Of a stretch of DNA of 64,000 nucleotides, positions 43,872 through 52,461 are shown piece by piece. Source of the DNA: JAVBSN01 sp031556525 (GTDB lineage Bacteria > Bacillota > Clostridia > Lachnospirales > Lachnospiraceae); the NCBI GenBank assembly GCA_031556525.1, contig JAVBSS010000002.1, forward strand, positions 1 through 64,000. The letters run 5' to 3'. Within the stretch, counting starts at the first letter, position 1. Each line of letters begins with the position of its first letter. A program made the translations under genes and the position numbers. The notes under the pieces are model-generated. The model saw only the letters and a list, made by a program, of their open reading frames with translations, was not told the origin of the DNA and ran no database searches.

Positions 43872-46763
43872 TTATAAAATATATTTTGCAATAGTTCTAA
43901 TTAAAATCTTTTCGTTAATAGGTTTAATGATATGCTCATTCATTCCTACGGCAAGAGATTTTTCTTCATCTTCTTTAAATGCATGGGCGGTCATAGCAAT
44001 AATAGGAACATCTTGATTGATTTCTCTAATTAACTTGGTTGCACTATAACCATCAAGTTCTGGCATTTGAATATCCATTAGAATTAAGTCATACTTATTA
44101 GGATTCTGTTTGAATAGATCTACAGCAATAAGTCCATTTTCTGCTTCATCAATGCCTACATGAGTATATTCTAAAATAAACTTAACAATATCTCTATTAA
44201 TAGTAACATCTTCTACGATGAGAATATGTTTGCGACTAAAATCCAAAGTGTCTAAAGGTATATCATTAGGAACTTGCGCTGTCTTTAATTGTGGAAGCAC
44301 TGTATTTAAAGTAACAATAAGGGTAAATGTACTTCCTATGCCTAATTCACTTTCCACAGTAATTGTTCCACTCATTAATTCTGCAAGTTGTTTTGAAATA
44401 GCGAGTCCTAATCCTGTTCCACCATATTTACGAACTGTTCGGTTGTCACCTTGTTCAAATGGTTTGAAAAGTTGATCAATTTGATCTGGTGTCATGCCAA
44501 CACCTTGATCAGCAATCTCAAATTTCAGGCATGCGGCATTGTTAACAGTAGAATCTAATTTAACATGAAGATATATATTAGCATACTCATGGCTGAACTT
44601 AATTGCATTATATAATATGTTCATTATAATTTGTGTTAATCGGAATGAATCGCCAAAGTAAGTGTTTGGTACATTGTCGTCTATATCAAATATAAGTTGC
44701 TGGTGGTTTTCATTGGATCTTACAGAAACAATGTTTTTAATGTTTTCTAGTATCTCATCAAGTTCAAAATAGTCATTGGTTAACTCTAACTTGGCAGCTT
44801 CAATCTTGGACATATCTAAGATATTGTTAATAATATCTAATAATACATCAGAAGCATTTTTGATATTAGTTAAGTATTTTTGAGTAGAATCTGATATAGC
44901 GGTATCTTTTAGTGCAATATTCGTCATACCAATAACTGCATTAAGTGGAGTACGAATTTCGTGACTCATGTTTGATAAGAAAGAGCTCTTAGCATTGTTG
45001 GCATTTTCAGCACTGGTCATAGCTTTAACTAGATTTTCGGCAATACGTTGTCTACTGAAGAACATGGAATAAGTGCTACATGCCATTAGGGTAAGTTGAA
45101 TCTCACTTTCAGTCCACTCCTTATTATATTTAGATTTCATTACCTCTAAGAAACCAGCAAACTGCCCATCTATATAAAATGGAACAAATAACATTGATTT
45201 TAGGTGCTTATCAGTTTTTAAATGCGGTAGGAAAAGACTTGAATCAATTATTGCATAAGGTTCTTCGTTACGTAAAAGCTTATCAAAGTTCTTCTCGACG
45301 GTAGAAAATTTTACTGAATTCTTATCTCTAGGTGTGTCGGTAAGGGTTGGATTAAACCATTCATAATCATTTTCCATCTTATCAGTTTCACTATTATATA
45401 GAGATAAGATAGTACGATAACAGTCAAGAGATTCTCCGATAGAACGAAGGGAATTCTCGATAACAATTCGCGGATTGTCGGCTTGTATAAAATCTTTAGC
45501 AATAGTAGCCATAACCTTTTGTTGATTTAATTGTTCTTGAACATAGCGTTCAGCTTTCTTCAACGAAGAAATGTCAAAATAAGTACGGAAACATACAGTT
45601 CGTCCATCAATCCATGTGATATATCTAGCAACGCAACTTAATTCTTTCTTTAGGTATGGTTGATAAAGTTCCCAAGATATAGACTGACTAGGATTTTCGT
45701 CAAGGAATTTCTTTGCCTTGGTAACAGAGGCAATATTACAGTCAGTAAACAACTCCCAATATTTTCTTCCAGCATAGTTGTTAGGTATATCAAAAGCATC
45801 AATCATAACGTCATTAACAAAGATAACTTCATCAGTATTAATATCTGCTACATATATCATTTGCTTCATGCTATTAAGTAAAGTTTCAGATATTTTATTA
45901 GCACTTTCTAGAGATTTAATGCTCTCAGTGAAATCAACACATAGTCCTATTAGTTTTTCGGGATTACCATGTCTATCATAAGATATTTGTGCTGAATTTT
46001 TTATAAACATTTCGCTTCCATCAGGGTACTGTAGATGAGCATCTGTAATTATCTTTTCTACAGTAGCATCAAAGTTTCTGAGGAAGTAGTGGAAATCGCT
46101 GTACTTCTCAGGATCTAATATTGGCATAAGATAATCTGACCATTCAGTGGTAGTAATCGGATTGTTGTGAGGTATTCTAAATAATTTGGCGAAATTCTCT
46201 TCATAATGGATTACGTATTCGTTGTTCTCGTTACGTTGTAGTGGAACTTCCCAATAACCGGCATTAGAACTCTGTAAGGCTATATTAAACGAATCTTTAG
46301 TGGACTTTAGTTGAGATAGTGAATGTTCACGCTCAGTAACATCTTTTGTTAATCCGATACGTTTGATAACTTTTCCTTCTGAATCAAATATAGGATCTGA
46401 AAAACAATGAATATACTTTTGTGTAGAACTAATATATAAGATATATTCAATAGACTTACTAGGATCACTTAGAGGTATACTCTTTTTGTAATCTTCACCA
46501 GTAAAACGTATTGCCAAAAATGCATTCCATTCTTCTAGGGAAACAAGATTTTCGTCAGTATCATAATCAAGAATTTTCTTGATTCGATCATCAAAGCTTA
46601 CAGTCCTAGCGGCAATATCTATTTCCCAAACCCCTTGTTCAGAAGAAGCGAGAGCTAGATGTAAACGTTCTGACATTGTATCTAGATTGTTTTGTTGTGT
46701 ATTGGGTGTATTTGAAATGTCTGAGGAATTCAGAGATGATTTATTTCTTTTTCTATATATCAC
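43872..46763 (-). CDS. Cytosolic PAS/GAF hybrid sensor histidine kinase
   Basis: A 963-residue protein without membrane helices. Three PAS-like domains are visible (about 30-145, 150-280, 285-400), each with a WEI/WEV or GRKYWELF core. A GAF domain follows (about 405-575), then HisKA with FLSNMSHEIRTPLNAVIGM (phospho-acceptor His) and HATPase_c with DQGVGMTPDQIDQLFKPFEQ and GGTGLGLAISKQLAELM. The C-terminal receiver holds ILIVEDVTINRD and LILMDIQMPELDGYSATKLI. It therefore senses a cytoplasmic cue and phosphorylates its own receiver, with an unknown downstream partner. The start is GTG 46763, the only standard start in this frame after the TAA at 46832. AGGTGGG lies 16 bases upstream, and a small ORF ends just before. 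Confidence 0.92.
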   Translation of the reverse strand: MIYRKRNKSSLNSSDISNTPNTQQNNLDTMSERLHLALASSEQGVWEIDIAARTVSFDDRIKKILDYDTDENLVSLEEWNAFLAIRFTGEDYKKSIPLSDPSKSIEYILYISSTQKYIHCFSDPIFDSEGKVIKRIGLTKDVTEREHSLSQLKSTKDSFNIALQSSNAGYWEVPLQRNENNEYVIHYEENFAKLFRIPHNNPITTTEWSDYLMPILDPEKYSDFHYFLRNFDATVEKIITDAHLQYPDGSEMFIKNSAQISYDRHGNPEKLIGLCVDFTESIKSLESANKISETLLNSMKQMIYVADINTDEVIFVNDVMIDAFDIPNNYAGRKYWELFTDCNIASVTKAKKFLDENPSQSISWELYQPYLKKELSCVARYITWIDGRTVCFRTYFDISSLKKAERYVQEQLNQQKVMATIAKDFIQADNPRIVIENSLRSIGESLDCYRTILSLYNSETDKMENDYEWFNPTLTDTPRDKNSVKFSTVEKNFDKLLRNEEPYAIIDSSLFLPHLKTDKHLKSMLFVPFYIDGQFAGFLEVMKSKYNKEWTESEIQLTLMACSTYSMFFSRQRIAENLVKAMTSAENANNAKSSFLSNMSHEIRTPLNAVIGMTNIALKDTAISDSTQKYLTNIKNASDVLLDIINNILDMSKIEAAKLELTNDYFELDEILENIKNIVSVRSNENHQQLIFDIDDNVPNTYFGDSFRLTQIIMNILYNAIKFSHEYANIYLHVKLDSTVNNAACLKFEIADQGVGMTPDQIDQLFKPFEQGDNRTVRKYGGTGLGLAISKQLAELMSGTITVESELGIGSTFTLIVTLNTVLPQLKTAQVPNDIPLDTLDFSRKHILIVEDVTINRDIVKFILEYTHVGIDEAENGLIAVDLFKQNPNKYDLILMDIQMPELDGYSATKLIREINQDVPIIAMTAHAFKEDEEKSLAVGMNEHIIKPINEKILIRTIAKYIL

Positions 46764-46783
46764 GGCATTAAATAAAATCCCAC

Positions 46784-46867
46784 CTAAAAGCCTCCTAAAA
46801 AAACAAAAAAGCCTATCAAGTAGGTTAGATTATTTATTCCATTAAATGTTAAAAGTATTTGCCCCAT
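46784..46867 (-). CDS. 27-residue hydrophobic ORF upstream of the hybrid kinase
   Basis: On the minus strand ATG at 46867 follows AAGGGTGG at seven bases and encodes a 27-residue peptide, MGQILLTFNGINNLTYLIGF plus FVFLGGF, ending at TAG 46784. It starts about 25 nt after the predicted transcription start. The kinase ribosome site overlaps its 3' end, so coupling is possible. It may be a small membrane protein or a leader; chance is not excluded. Confidence 0.45.
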   Translation of the reverse strand: MGQILLTFNGINNLTYLIGFFVFLGGF

Positions 46868-46898
46868 AAGTTAACCACCCTTTTAAAAGTATTGTTTA

Positions 46899-46927
46899 AT
46901 TATAGCAATTTTTGAGTAATTGTGCAA
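46899..46927 (-). promoter_or_regulatory. Sigma-A promoter for the hybrid kinase
   Basis: On the minus strand TTGCAC (46927-46922), 17-bp spacer, TATAAT (46904-46899). The rest of the gap up to 47108 is AT-rich; it has a TATAAT at 46988-46993 on the plus strand that may serve the next gene, with a poor -35, and nothing else I can identify. Confidence 0.7.
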
Positions 46928-47108
46928 TAATTTATGAAAGTAATATAGCAATAATTGCTAATGTTATATATAATTCGTAAGATGTGCTATAATTATATAA
47001 GATTATATAGTAATGAGATAAAGAAATTATAGGTTATATAAAATAATTGAAATATTGAAAAGTAATATATGTGATTATTTGTGACAAACAATGAGGGAGG
47101 AATACAAT

Positions 47109-47654
47109 TTGAAAGAACAAGTAGATATAAAAGCTATAATTGAAAATCTTGGGGTAAGACAACATTCAATTTTTCCTATGTATAGACCTCATTTTGAAAT
47201 AGAAAAGGATAGGTTAACAACTGGTCTTTTAAAGTTTGATGGAGAAATCAAAGTCGGCGAAACAAAAGAGGTAGAGGTTGAATTTATATGCCCAGAATAC
47301 TATTCAAATTCGTTATGGGTAGGGAAGAAAGTTCCAGTACGTGAAGGTGCTAAGACAGTGGCATATGCAACAGTTACAGCAATTATTAATCCTATATTAG
47401 ATATAGATAAAGAAAAATATATAGTTATAGATGGAAGAGATATAAATAATATAAATGATTTTTATGAGGAAATTCAAAAAAATTTAACAAAAGAACCAAT
47501 TAACTTAATATTTATATATGCAAAAGAAATTAAAACTAATTTAGGGAACAAACAGTTTAAGAAAATTATTGAATTAATTAAAGAACATGAAAGTCATATT
47601 ATTTCGTTTGAGTGTTATGAGGAGCATGTTTGGGAAAAAAGAATGAGGGTTTAG
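47109..47654 (+). CDS. EF-Tu domain III-like plus barstar-like protein
   Basis: A 181-residue protein starting at TTG 47109, with GAGGGAGG eight bases upstream; ATG 47091 precedes that site. Residues about 15-100 resemble the third domain of EF-Tu: FPMYRPHFEIE, TGLLKFDGEIKVGETKEVEV, VGKKVPVREGAKTVAYATVT. Residues about 103-180 (YIVIDGRDINNINDFYEEIQ and the end IISFECYEEHVWEK) recall barstar, the barnase inhibitor fold. Neither a barnase-like nuclease nor a GTPase domain is nearby. Function unknown; both domain calls are by eye. The GNAT gene follows after 3 bp. Confidence 0.6.
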   Translation: MKEQVDIKAIIENLGVRQHSIFPMYRPHFEIEKDRLTTGLLKFDGEIKVGETKEVEVEFICPEYYSNSLWVGKKVPVREGAKTVAYATVTAIINPILDIDKEKYIVIDGRDINNINDFYEEIQKNLTKEPINLIFIYAKEIKTNLGNKQFKKIIELIKEHESHIISFECYEEHVWEKRMRV

Positions 47655-47657
47655 AGT

Positions 47658-48182
47658 ATGTTTCAGATAAGAGCTATAGGAATAGATGAATATGATAAAG
47701 TATTACGATTTTATGATGCGTTAATTGTGGCAATGACAGATAAAGAATTTTGCCCGAAATGGAAAAAAGGTATATATCCAACAGAAGACTTTTTAAGAGA
47801 ATCCATTGAAAAAAAAGAATTATTTGTAGGAGTGATTGATGAAAAATATGTTGGAGCTATGGTAATTAATCATGAATATGCTGAAGAATATGAAAATGTT
47901 CAGTGGGGCATTAATGCAAATCAAGGAGAAGTAAGTGTTGTTCATATACTTGGAATATCTTATGAATATCAAAGCCAGGGGTTAGCCAAGAAAATGGTGG
48001 CAGAGGTAATTAATATTGCTAAGGAGAATAATCAAAAGGCTATTCGATTAGATGTGTTGAAGGAAAATATTCCTGCACAAAAATTGTATTCTTCTATAGG
48101 ATTTAAACCTATGGATACTGTAAGAATATTTTATGAAGATACAGGTACAACAGATTTTATATTGTATGAATATATACTTTAA
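47658..48182 (+). CDS. GNAT-family N-acetyltransferase
   Basis: A 174-residue protein. VVHILGISYEYQSQGLAKKM (about 94-113) is strand 4 with the CoA-binding motif A (Q-x-x-G-x-A). RLDVLKENIPAQKLYSSIGF (about 134-153) is the motif B region with the typical N-x-x-A-x-x-L-Y-x-x-x-GF. The N terminus (RFYDALIVAM) resembles small-molecule acetyltransferases. ATG 47658 follows GAGGG. Co-transcribed with the EF-Tu/barstar-like gene; substrate unknown. Confidence 0.88.
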   Translation: MFQIRAIGIDEYDKVLRFYDALIVAMTDKEFCPKWKKGIYPTEDFLRESIEKKELFVGVIDEKYVGAMVINHEYAEEYENVQWGINANQGEVSVVHILGISYEYQSQGLAKKMVAEVINIAKENNQKAIRLDVLKENIPAQKLYSSIGFKPMDTVRIFYEDTGTTDFILYEYIL

Positions 48183-48225
48183 GTATAGAACATATTAAAA
48201 GCATAAAATTTGTTGAAGAAAATTA

Positions 48226-48254
48226 TTGACAAAGGAGTTAGTTGGTGCTAACAT
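48226..48254 (+). promoter_or_regulatory. Promoter of the feo operon
   Basis: TTGACA (48226-48231), 17-bp spacer, TAACAT (48249-48254). The spacer and -10 contain a DtxR-type box, so repressor binding would block RNA polymerase. Confidence 0.75.
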
Positions 48255-48278
48255 GCATATAGTTAGGTTAGACTAACT
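48237..48278 (+). promoter_or_regulatory. Two DtxR/IdeR-type metal-repressor boxes
   Basis: GTTAGTTGGTGCTAAC (48237-48252) and AGTTAGGTTAGACTAACT (48261-48278). The second is a near match to the TTAGGTTAGSCTAACCTAA consensus of iron-dependent DtxR-family repressors. Iron-replete cells should repress feoAB. Confidence 0.75.
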
Positions 48279-48401
48279 TCTTTTTTGAAGCGTGGTTAGT
48301 TGTAACTTACCACAAGATACCTATGAATACTTTAAGTTTATATAACAATATAGTACTTTAGATTATGAGATAGATTAGTTATATAGCAAGGAGGAGTTAA
48401 G

Positions 48402-48623
48402 ATGAGAACTCTTAAAGATGCAAAGATTGGCGAAACAGTTACTGTAGTGAAGCTTAATAGTGAGGGAGCGATCAGACGTCGTATCATGGATATGGGAATT
48501 ACAAAGGGTGTATCAATTACAGTTCGTAAAGTAGCACCACTTGGAGATCCCATGGAATTAACAGTACGTAATTATGAATTATCTTTACGTAAAGCAGATG
48601 CGGATATGATAGAAGTAGAATAG
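48402..48623 (+). CDS. feoA: Ferrous iron transport protein A
   Basis: A 73-residue SH3-like FeoA protein. LKDAKIGETVTVVKL, the central GAIRRRIMDMGITKGVSITV, and KVAPLGDPMELTVRNYELSL are diagnostic (RRxxxMGxxxG, then P-x-GDP). It acts at the cytoplasmic side of FeoB. ATG with AAGGAGGAG upstream; about 150 nt of leader from the promoter. Confidence 0.95.
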   Translation: MRTLKDAKIGETVTVVKLNSEGAIRRRIMDMGITKGVSITVRKVAPLGDPMELTVRNYELSLRKADADMIEVE

Positions 48624-48631
48624 ATATATTA

Positions 48632-48652
48632 GGGGCAATGCCCCATGTTTTT
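48632..48652 (+). terminator. Small hairpin with T-tract between feoA and feoB
   Basis: GGGGC (48632-48636) and GCCCC (48640-48644) form a short stem with a three-base loop and TTTTT at 48648-48652. Likely an attenuator that reduces feoB relative to feoA. Confidence 0.55.
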
Positions 48653-48660
48653 AGGAATTG

Positions 48661-48678
48661 AGTTAGTTAAGACTAACA
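48661..48678 (+). promoter_or_regulatory. Third DtxR-type box before feoB
   Basis: AGTTAGTTAAGACTAACA is an imperfect inverted repeat like the two boxes upstream. No clear -35/-10 pair goes with it, so it may act as a roadblock or secondary site. Confidence 0.55.
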
Positions 48679-48699
48679 CAAACGGAAAGGAAGATACAT

Positions 48700-50859
48700 A
48701 TGGAAATCAAAATCGCCCTTGCAGGTAATCCTAATAGTGGTAAGACAACATTATTTAATGCATTAACAGGTTCTAATCAATTTGTAGGAAACTGGCCAGG
48801 AGTTACAGTGGAGAAAAAGGAAGGTAAGTTAAAGGATCATGACGATGTTGTAATTGTAGATCTACCAGGAATATATTCTTTATCGCCTTATACTTTAGAA
48901 GAGATAGTTGCTAGAAATTATTTGATAGAGGAAAGACCAGATGCGATATTAAATATTGTTGATGGAACAAACATTGAGAGAAATCTGTACCTAACAACAC
49001 AATTTACTGAGATTGGTATACCAGTAGTAGTTGCTATAAATATGATGGATGTTGTAGCAAAAAGTGGTGATGAGATCAATATTGAATTACTTTCAAAGAA
49101 GCTAGGTTGTAAAGTAGTAGAGATATCGGCTTTAAAGCTAACAGGAATATTAGAAGCTGCAGAAGAAGCTATACAAGCGGCTAAAGAAACAAAAACAATA
49201 CCACAGCATAGTTTTTCTGGCGAAGTAGAACATGCACTTGCGCATATTGAAGAAGCGGCTATTCATGATATGCCAGCAGAACAACAAAGGTGGTATGCTA
49301 TCAAGATCTTTGAACGTGATGAAAAAGTATTAGCAAAGTTAGGTATTAGTAAAGATACGTTAGATCACATAGAAGAAGATATTCAAGTGGCAGAGAAACA
49401 TTTAGATGATGATGCAGAGAGCATTATAACTAATGAACGCTATAATTATATAACAGCTATTATTGAGAAATGTTACAAGAAAAAGAATGCAGGAGGGCTT
49501 ACTACTTCAGATAAGATTGATAAGGTATTAACAAATAGATTCTTAGCACTACCTATATTTGCCGCAATTATGTTCCTTGTATATTTTATATCAGTAACAA
49601 CGGTCGGAGCATGGGCAACTGATTGGACAAATGATTGTTTGTTTGGTGAAGGTTGGGAGATGTTTGGATTATGGATACCGGGTATACCAGTAGTTGTAGG
49701 TAATGTATTAGAGGCTATTAAGTGTGCAGGTTGGCTACAGGATTTAATAGTAGATGGTATTATATCTGGTGTAGGTGCAGTATTAGGTTTTGTACCTCAG
49801 ATGTTAGTGCTATTCTTATTTTTAGCATTTCTTGAAAGCTGTGGATATATGGCACGTATAGCATTTGTAATGGATAGAATATTCCGTAAATTTGGACTTT
49901 CAGGAAAATCATTTATACCAATGTTAATTGGTACAGGATGTGGAGTTCCGGGAATTATGGCTTCAAGAACTATTGAAAATGATAGAGATCGTAAGATGAC
50001 TATTATTACAACAACATTTATACCATGTGGAGCTAAATTGCCGATTATTGCATTAATCGCAGGAGCAATGTTTGGCGGAGCTTGGTGGGTTGCGCCAAGT
50101 GCATATTTTATAGGAATCTTTGCAATTGTTGTATCGGGAATTATGCTTAAGAAAACAAAATTATTTTCAGGAGATACAGCTCCGTTCGTAATGGAATTAC
50201 CAGCTTATCATATGCCAACAATGGGCAATCTATTGCGTTCTATGTGGGAACGTGGATGGTCATTTATCAAGAAGGCAGGAACAGTTATCTTGGTTGCTAC
50301 TATAATTATATGGTTTGCATCTAACTTCGGTTGGGATAGCGGAAGCTTTGGAATGGTAGATATGGATAGTAGTATATTAGCAGGAATTGGTGGATGGGTA
50401 GCATGGTTGTTCGTACCATTAGGTTGGGGGAATTGGCAAAGCGCAGTTGCAACAATTACTGGATTAATTGCTAAGGAAAATGTAGTAGGAACATTTGGTG
50501 TGTTATTTGGTGGCTTTGATGAAGTAGCAGAAGATGGTTGGCAGATATGGACAAAATTACAAGAAGTATTTACACCACTTGCATCTTATTCTTTCCTTGT
50601 ATTTAATTTACTATGTGCTCCTTGCTTTGCAGCGATGGGAGCAATTAAGCGAGAGATGAATAATGCCAAATGGACAGCATTTGCGATTATATATCAATGT
50701 GTATTTGCTTACGTAATTGCATTGATAATCTATCAACTTGGAATGTTATTTACAGGTCAAGGCAATGTAGTTGGTTCAGTAGTAGCATTTATATTAGTAG
50801 CGATTATGTTATTTATGCTATTTCGTCCTAATAGAGAAAAGAGTAAAGCAAAGAAATAA
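48700..50859 (+). CDS. feoB: Ferrous iron transporter B
   Basis: A 719-residue iron permease of the cytoplasmic membrane. The N-terminal G domain has GNPNSGKTTLFNALTG (G1), VTVEKKEG (switch I), VDLPGIYSL (G3), INMMD (G4) and SAL (G5), followed by a helical domain to about 265. The membrane part contains two Gate repeats, with GTGCGVPGIMASRTIEND as the conserved first-gate Cys region and LCAPCFAAMGAIKREM as the second. ATG with GGAAAGGAAG upstream. Operon with feoA and the small Cys-rich gene behind it. Confidence 0.97.
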   Translation: MEIKIALAGNPNSGKTTLFNALTGSNQFVGNWPGVTVEKKEGKLKDHDDVVIVDLPGIYSLSPYTLEEIVARNYLIEERPDAILNIVDGTNIERNLYLTTQFTEIGIPVVVAINMMDVVAKSGDEINIELLSKKLGCKVVEISALKLTGILEAAEEAIQAAKETKTIPQHSFSGEVEHALAHIEEAAIHDMPAEQQRWYAIKIFERDEKVLAKLGISKDTLDHIEEDIQVAEKHLDDDAESIITNERYNYITAIIEKCYKKKNAGGLTTSDKIDKVLTNRFLALPIFAAIMFLVYFISVTTVGAWATDWTNDCLFGEGWEMFGLWIPGIPVVVGNVLEAIKCAGWLQDLIVDGIISGVGAVLGFVPQMLVLFLFLAFLESCGYMARIAFVMDRIFRKFGLSGKSFIPMLIGTGCGVPGIMASRTIENDRDRKMTIITTTFIPCGAKLPIIALIAGAMFGGAWWVAPSAYFIGIFAIVVSGIMLKKTKLFSGDTAPFVMELPAYHMPTMGNLLRSMWERGWSFIKKAGTVILVATIIIWFASNFGWDSGSFGMVDMDSSILAGIGGWVAWLFVPLGWGNWQSAVATITGLIAKENVVGTFGVLFGGFDEVAEDGWQIWTKLQEVFTPLASYSFLVFNLLCAPCFAAMGAIKREMNNAKWTAFAIIYQCVFAYVIALIIYQLGMLFTGQGNVVGSVVAFILVAIMLFMLFRPNREKSKAKK

Positions 50860-50883
50860 TCAGATAGAAAGGCAGTGATAATT

Positions 50884-51054
50884 ATGATGAGTTTTATAAC
50901 AAACTATGGTGGAACTATTCTAGTAGGAAGTATACTAATTGTTATTGTTGTAGCAATCATAATGAAAATGCGAAATGATAAGAAAAAAGGAAAAACATCA
51001 TGTGGCTGTGGTTGTGACGGGTGTCCTAGTGCTAATATGTGTCATAAAAAATAG
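50884..51054 (+). CDS. FeoB-associated Cys-rich membrane protein
   Basis: A 56-residue peptide. One membrane helix (ILVGSILIVIVVAIIMK) is followed by a basic linker and the Cys cluster SCGCGCDGCPSANMCHKK. The family always follows feoB in Firmicutes and may help deliver or sense Fe2+. ATG 50884 follows GAAAGGCAG, 24 bp after feoB. Confidence 0.93.
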   Translation: MMSFITNYGGTILVGSILIVIVVAIIMKMRNDKKKGKTSCGCGCDGCPSANMCHKK

Positions 51055-51239
51055 CTTATTTTGCAATATATTAATAGAAAATTAAAGGGTAATAATAGGA
51101 ATTGAAGAAAAATAATCTTAATTTTATTAATATTACATGGTAAATATATCTATTTGTAGTATAATGTTAGTTAATAAAGATAAGCAAATTAGCTTATAGA
51201 CAAAATATTATAAATATTCAATTGTGCGGAGGTAGTATT

Positions 51240-51980
51240 ATGAGACTAGAAGGAAAAGTAGCAATTATTACAGGAGCAACATCAGGAATGGGACGTTCTA
51301 CAGCATATTTATTTGCTAAAGAAGGAGCGAAAGTAGTAGTTGTAGGAAGAAATGAAGACAGAGCCAAAGAAGTAGTTGATAACATCACAAAAGATGGTGG
51401 CGAAGCAATGTATATCATAGCAGATATGGCTGACCTAGAGCAAGTTAATACCATCGTACCAAAGACTGTTGAAGCATATGGAACAGTAGATGTGTTGTTT
51501 AATAATGCAGGAATGCTTAGTTTAGTACCAGTTACAGACATAACATTAGAGGAATGGACAAAAGTATTTAATGTAAACTTAACTTCAGCAATGATATTAG
51601 CACAACAAGTAGCACCTTACATGAAGAAACAAGGTAAGGGTTCTATTATTAATACATCATCTGTAGCTGGTTATGCAGCACATTTTGGACCAGTTGCATA
51701 TAGCACTTCTAAACATGCAATGGAAGGACTTAATAAAGCATTAGCTAATGAATTAGGACCAGAGATTCGTGTAAATGCTATAGCACCAGGAGCAATTATT
51801 ACAGCTATGTTAGATAGTGTTGGTGGTGAAGAAGGAGTTAAATACATGGTTACAGGCGCACCTCTAAAACGTGCAGGAAAAGGTGAAGATATTGCTACAG
51901 TAGCATTATTCTTTGCAACAGATGATTCGGCATTTGTTACTGGACAGAGTTTACGTGTAGATGGTGGATTTGAAGTTTAA
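51240..51980 (+). CDS. Short-chain dehydrogenase/reductase
   Basis: A 246-residue classical SDR. TGATSGMGRSTAYLF (about 11-25) is the NAD(P) loop, NNAGM the adenine-ring motif, NTSS with Ser and YSTSKHAM with Tyr and Lys the catalytic residues, and VNAIAPGAI the C-terminal landmark. The start is ATG 51240 with GCGGAGGTAG upstream. Substrate not inferable; single gene with its own terminator. A TATAAT about 80 bp upstream (near 51159) is the probable -10. Confidence 0.92.
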   Translation: MRLEGKVAIITGATSGMGRSTAYLFAKEGAKVVVVGRNEDRAKEVVDNITKDGGEAMYIIADMADLEQVNTIVPKTVEAYGTVDVLFNNAGMLSLVPVTDITLEEWTKVFNVNLTSAMILAQQVAPYMKKQGKGSIINTSSVAGYAAHFGPVAYSTSKHAMEGLNKALANELGPEIRVNAIAPGAIITAMLDSVGGEEGVKYMVTGAPLKRAGKGEDIATVALFFATDDSAFVTGQSLRVDGGFEV

Positions 51981-52003
51981 TATATTATTTAATGATATAG
52001 ATA

Positions 52004-52033
52004 AGGCTGTCACAATTAGTGGCAGCCTATTTT
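52004..52033 (+). terminator. Intrinsic terminator after the SDR gene
   Basis: AGGCTGTCAC (52004-52013) pairs with GTGGCAGCCT (52019-52028) with one G-U pair, followed by ATTTT. Confidence 0.88.
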
Positions 52034-52112
52034 CTATAAAAAACGTGACTTTTTAAATTAAACAACTATAATATAAATAAGCATAAAATAATGATAAATA
52101 TAGGAGGATGTT

Positions 52113-52436
52113 ATGAGATTATTTGATAAATTCAAAAAAGAAGAAAAAGAAGAGGAAATAAAATTTGAATATAAAATTATTGATAAGTTCGAAATTATTA
52201 ATAGAGAAAATACATGTGTAGTAATTGGAAACGTGCTAAAAGGAAAAGCTAAGGCTGGAGATGAAGTGTATCATTTTGACACAAATGGAGAGATATTATT
52301 TAAATGTAAGATAGTAGGAATTGAACAAGGACGTGATAAATGTCAGGTAGCAAAGGCACCTGGAATGTATGGGATTATGTTAGAAGGATGTGTAAAATCT
52401 CAAGTAGAAATTGATGGTATGTTGGCAAGAAGATAA
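52113..52436 (+). CDS. Orphan EF-Tu domain II-like small protein
   Basis: A 107-residue protein. A basic/acidic N terminus is followed by FEIINRENTCVVIGNVLKGK, AKAGDEVYHF and CKIVGIEQGRDKCQVAKAPG then YGIMLEG, which follows the beta-barrel pattern of translation-factor domain II (xFxIxGRGTVVTGxVxxGxxxxGDxV...GxxL). No GTPase domain is present. Such free-standing barrels are seen in Firmicutes without known function. ATG with AGGAGG upstream; a metallophosphoesterase gene follows after 25 bp. Confidence 0.65.
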   Translation: MRLFDKFKKEEKEEEIKFEYKIIDKFEIINRENTCVVIGNVLKGKAKAGDEVYHFDTNGEILFKCKIVGIEQGRDKCQVAKAPGMYGIMLEGCVKSQVEIDGMLARR

Positions 52437-52461
52437 AGAGTTATATATAAGGGGGAAACAT

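Noticed and set aside
46790..46830. Intrinsic terminator in the hybrid-kinase leader (minus strand)
   Set aside because: The T-rich run is preceded by only a four-base-pair stem, too weak; the run is better explained as coding Phe/Leu residues of the small hydrophobic ORF.
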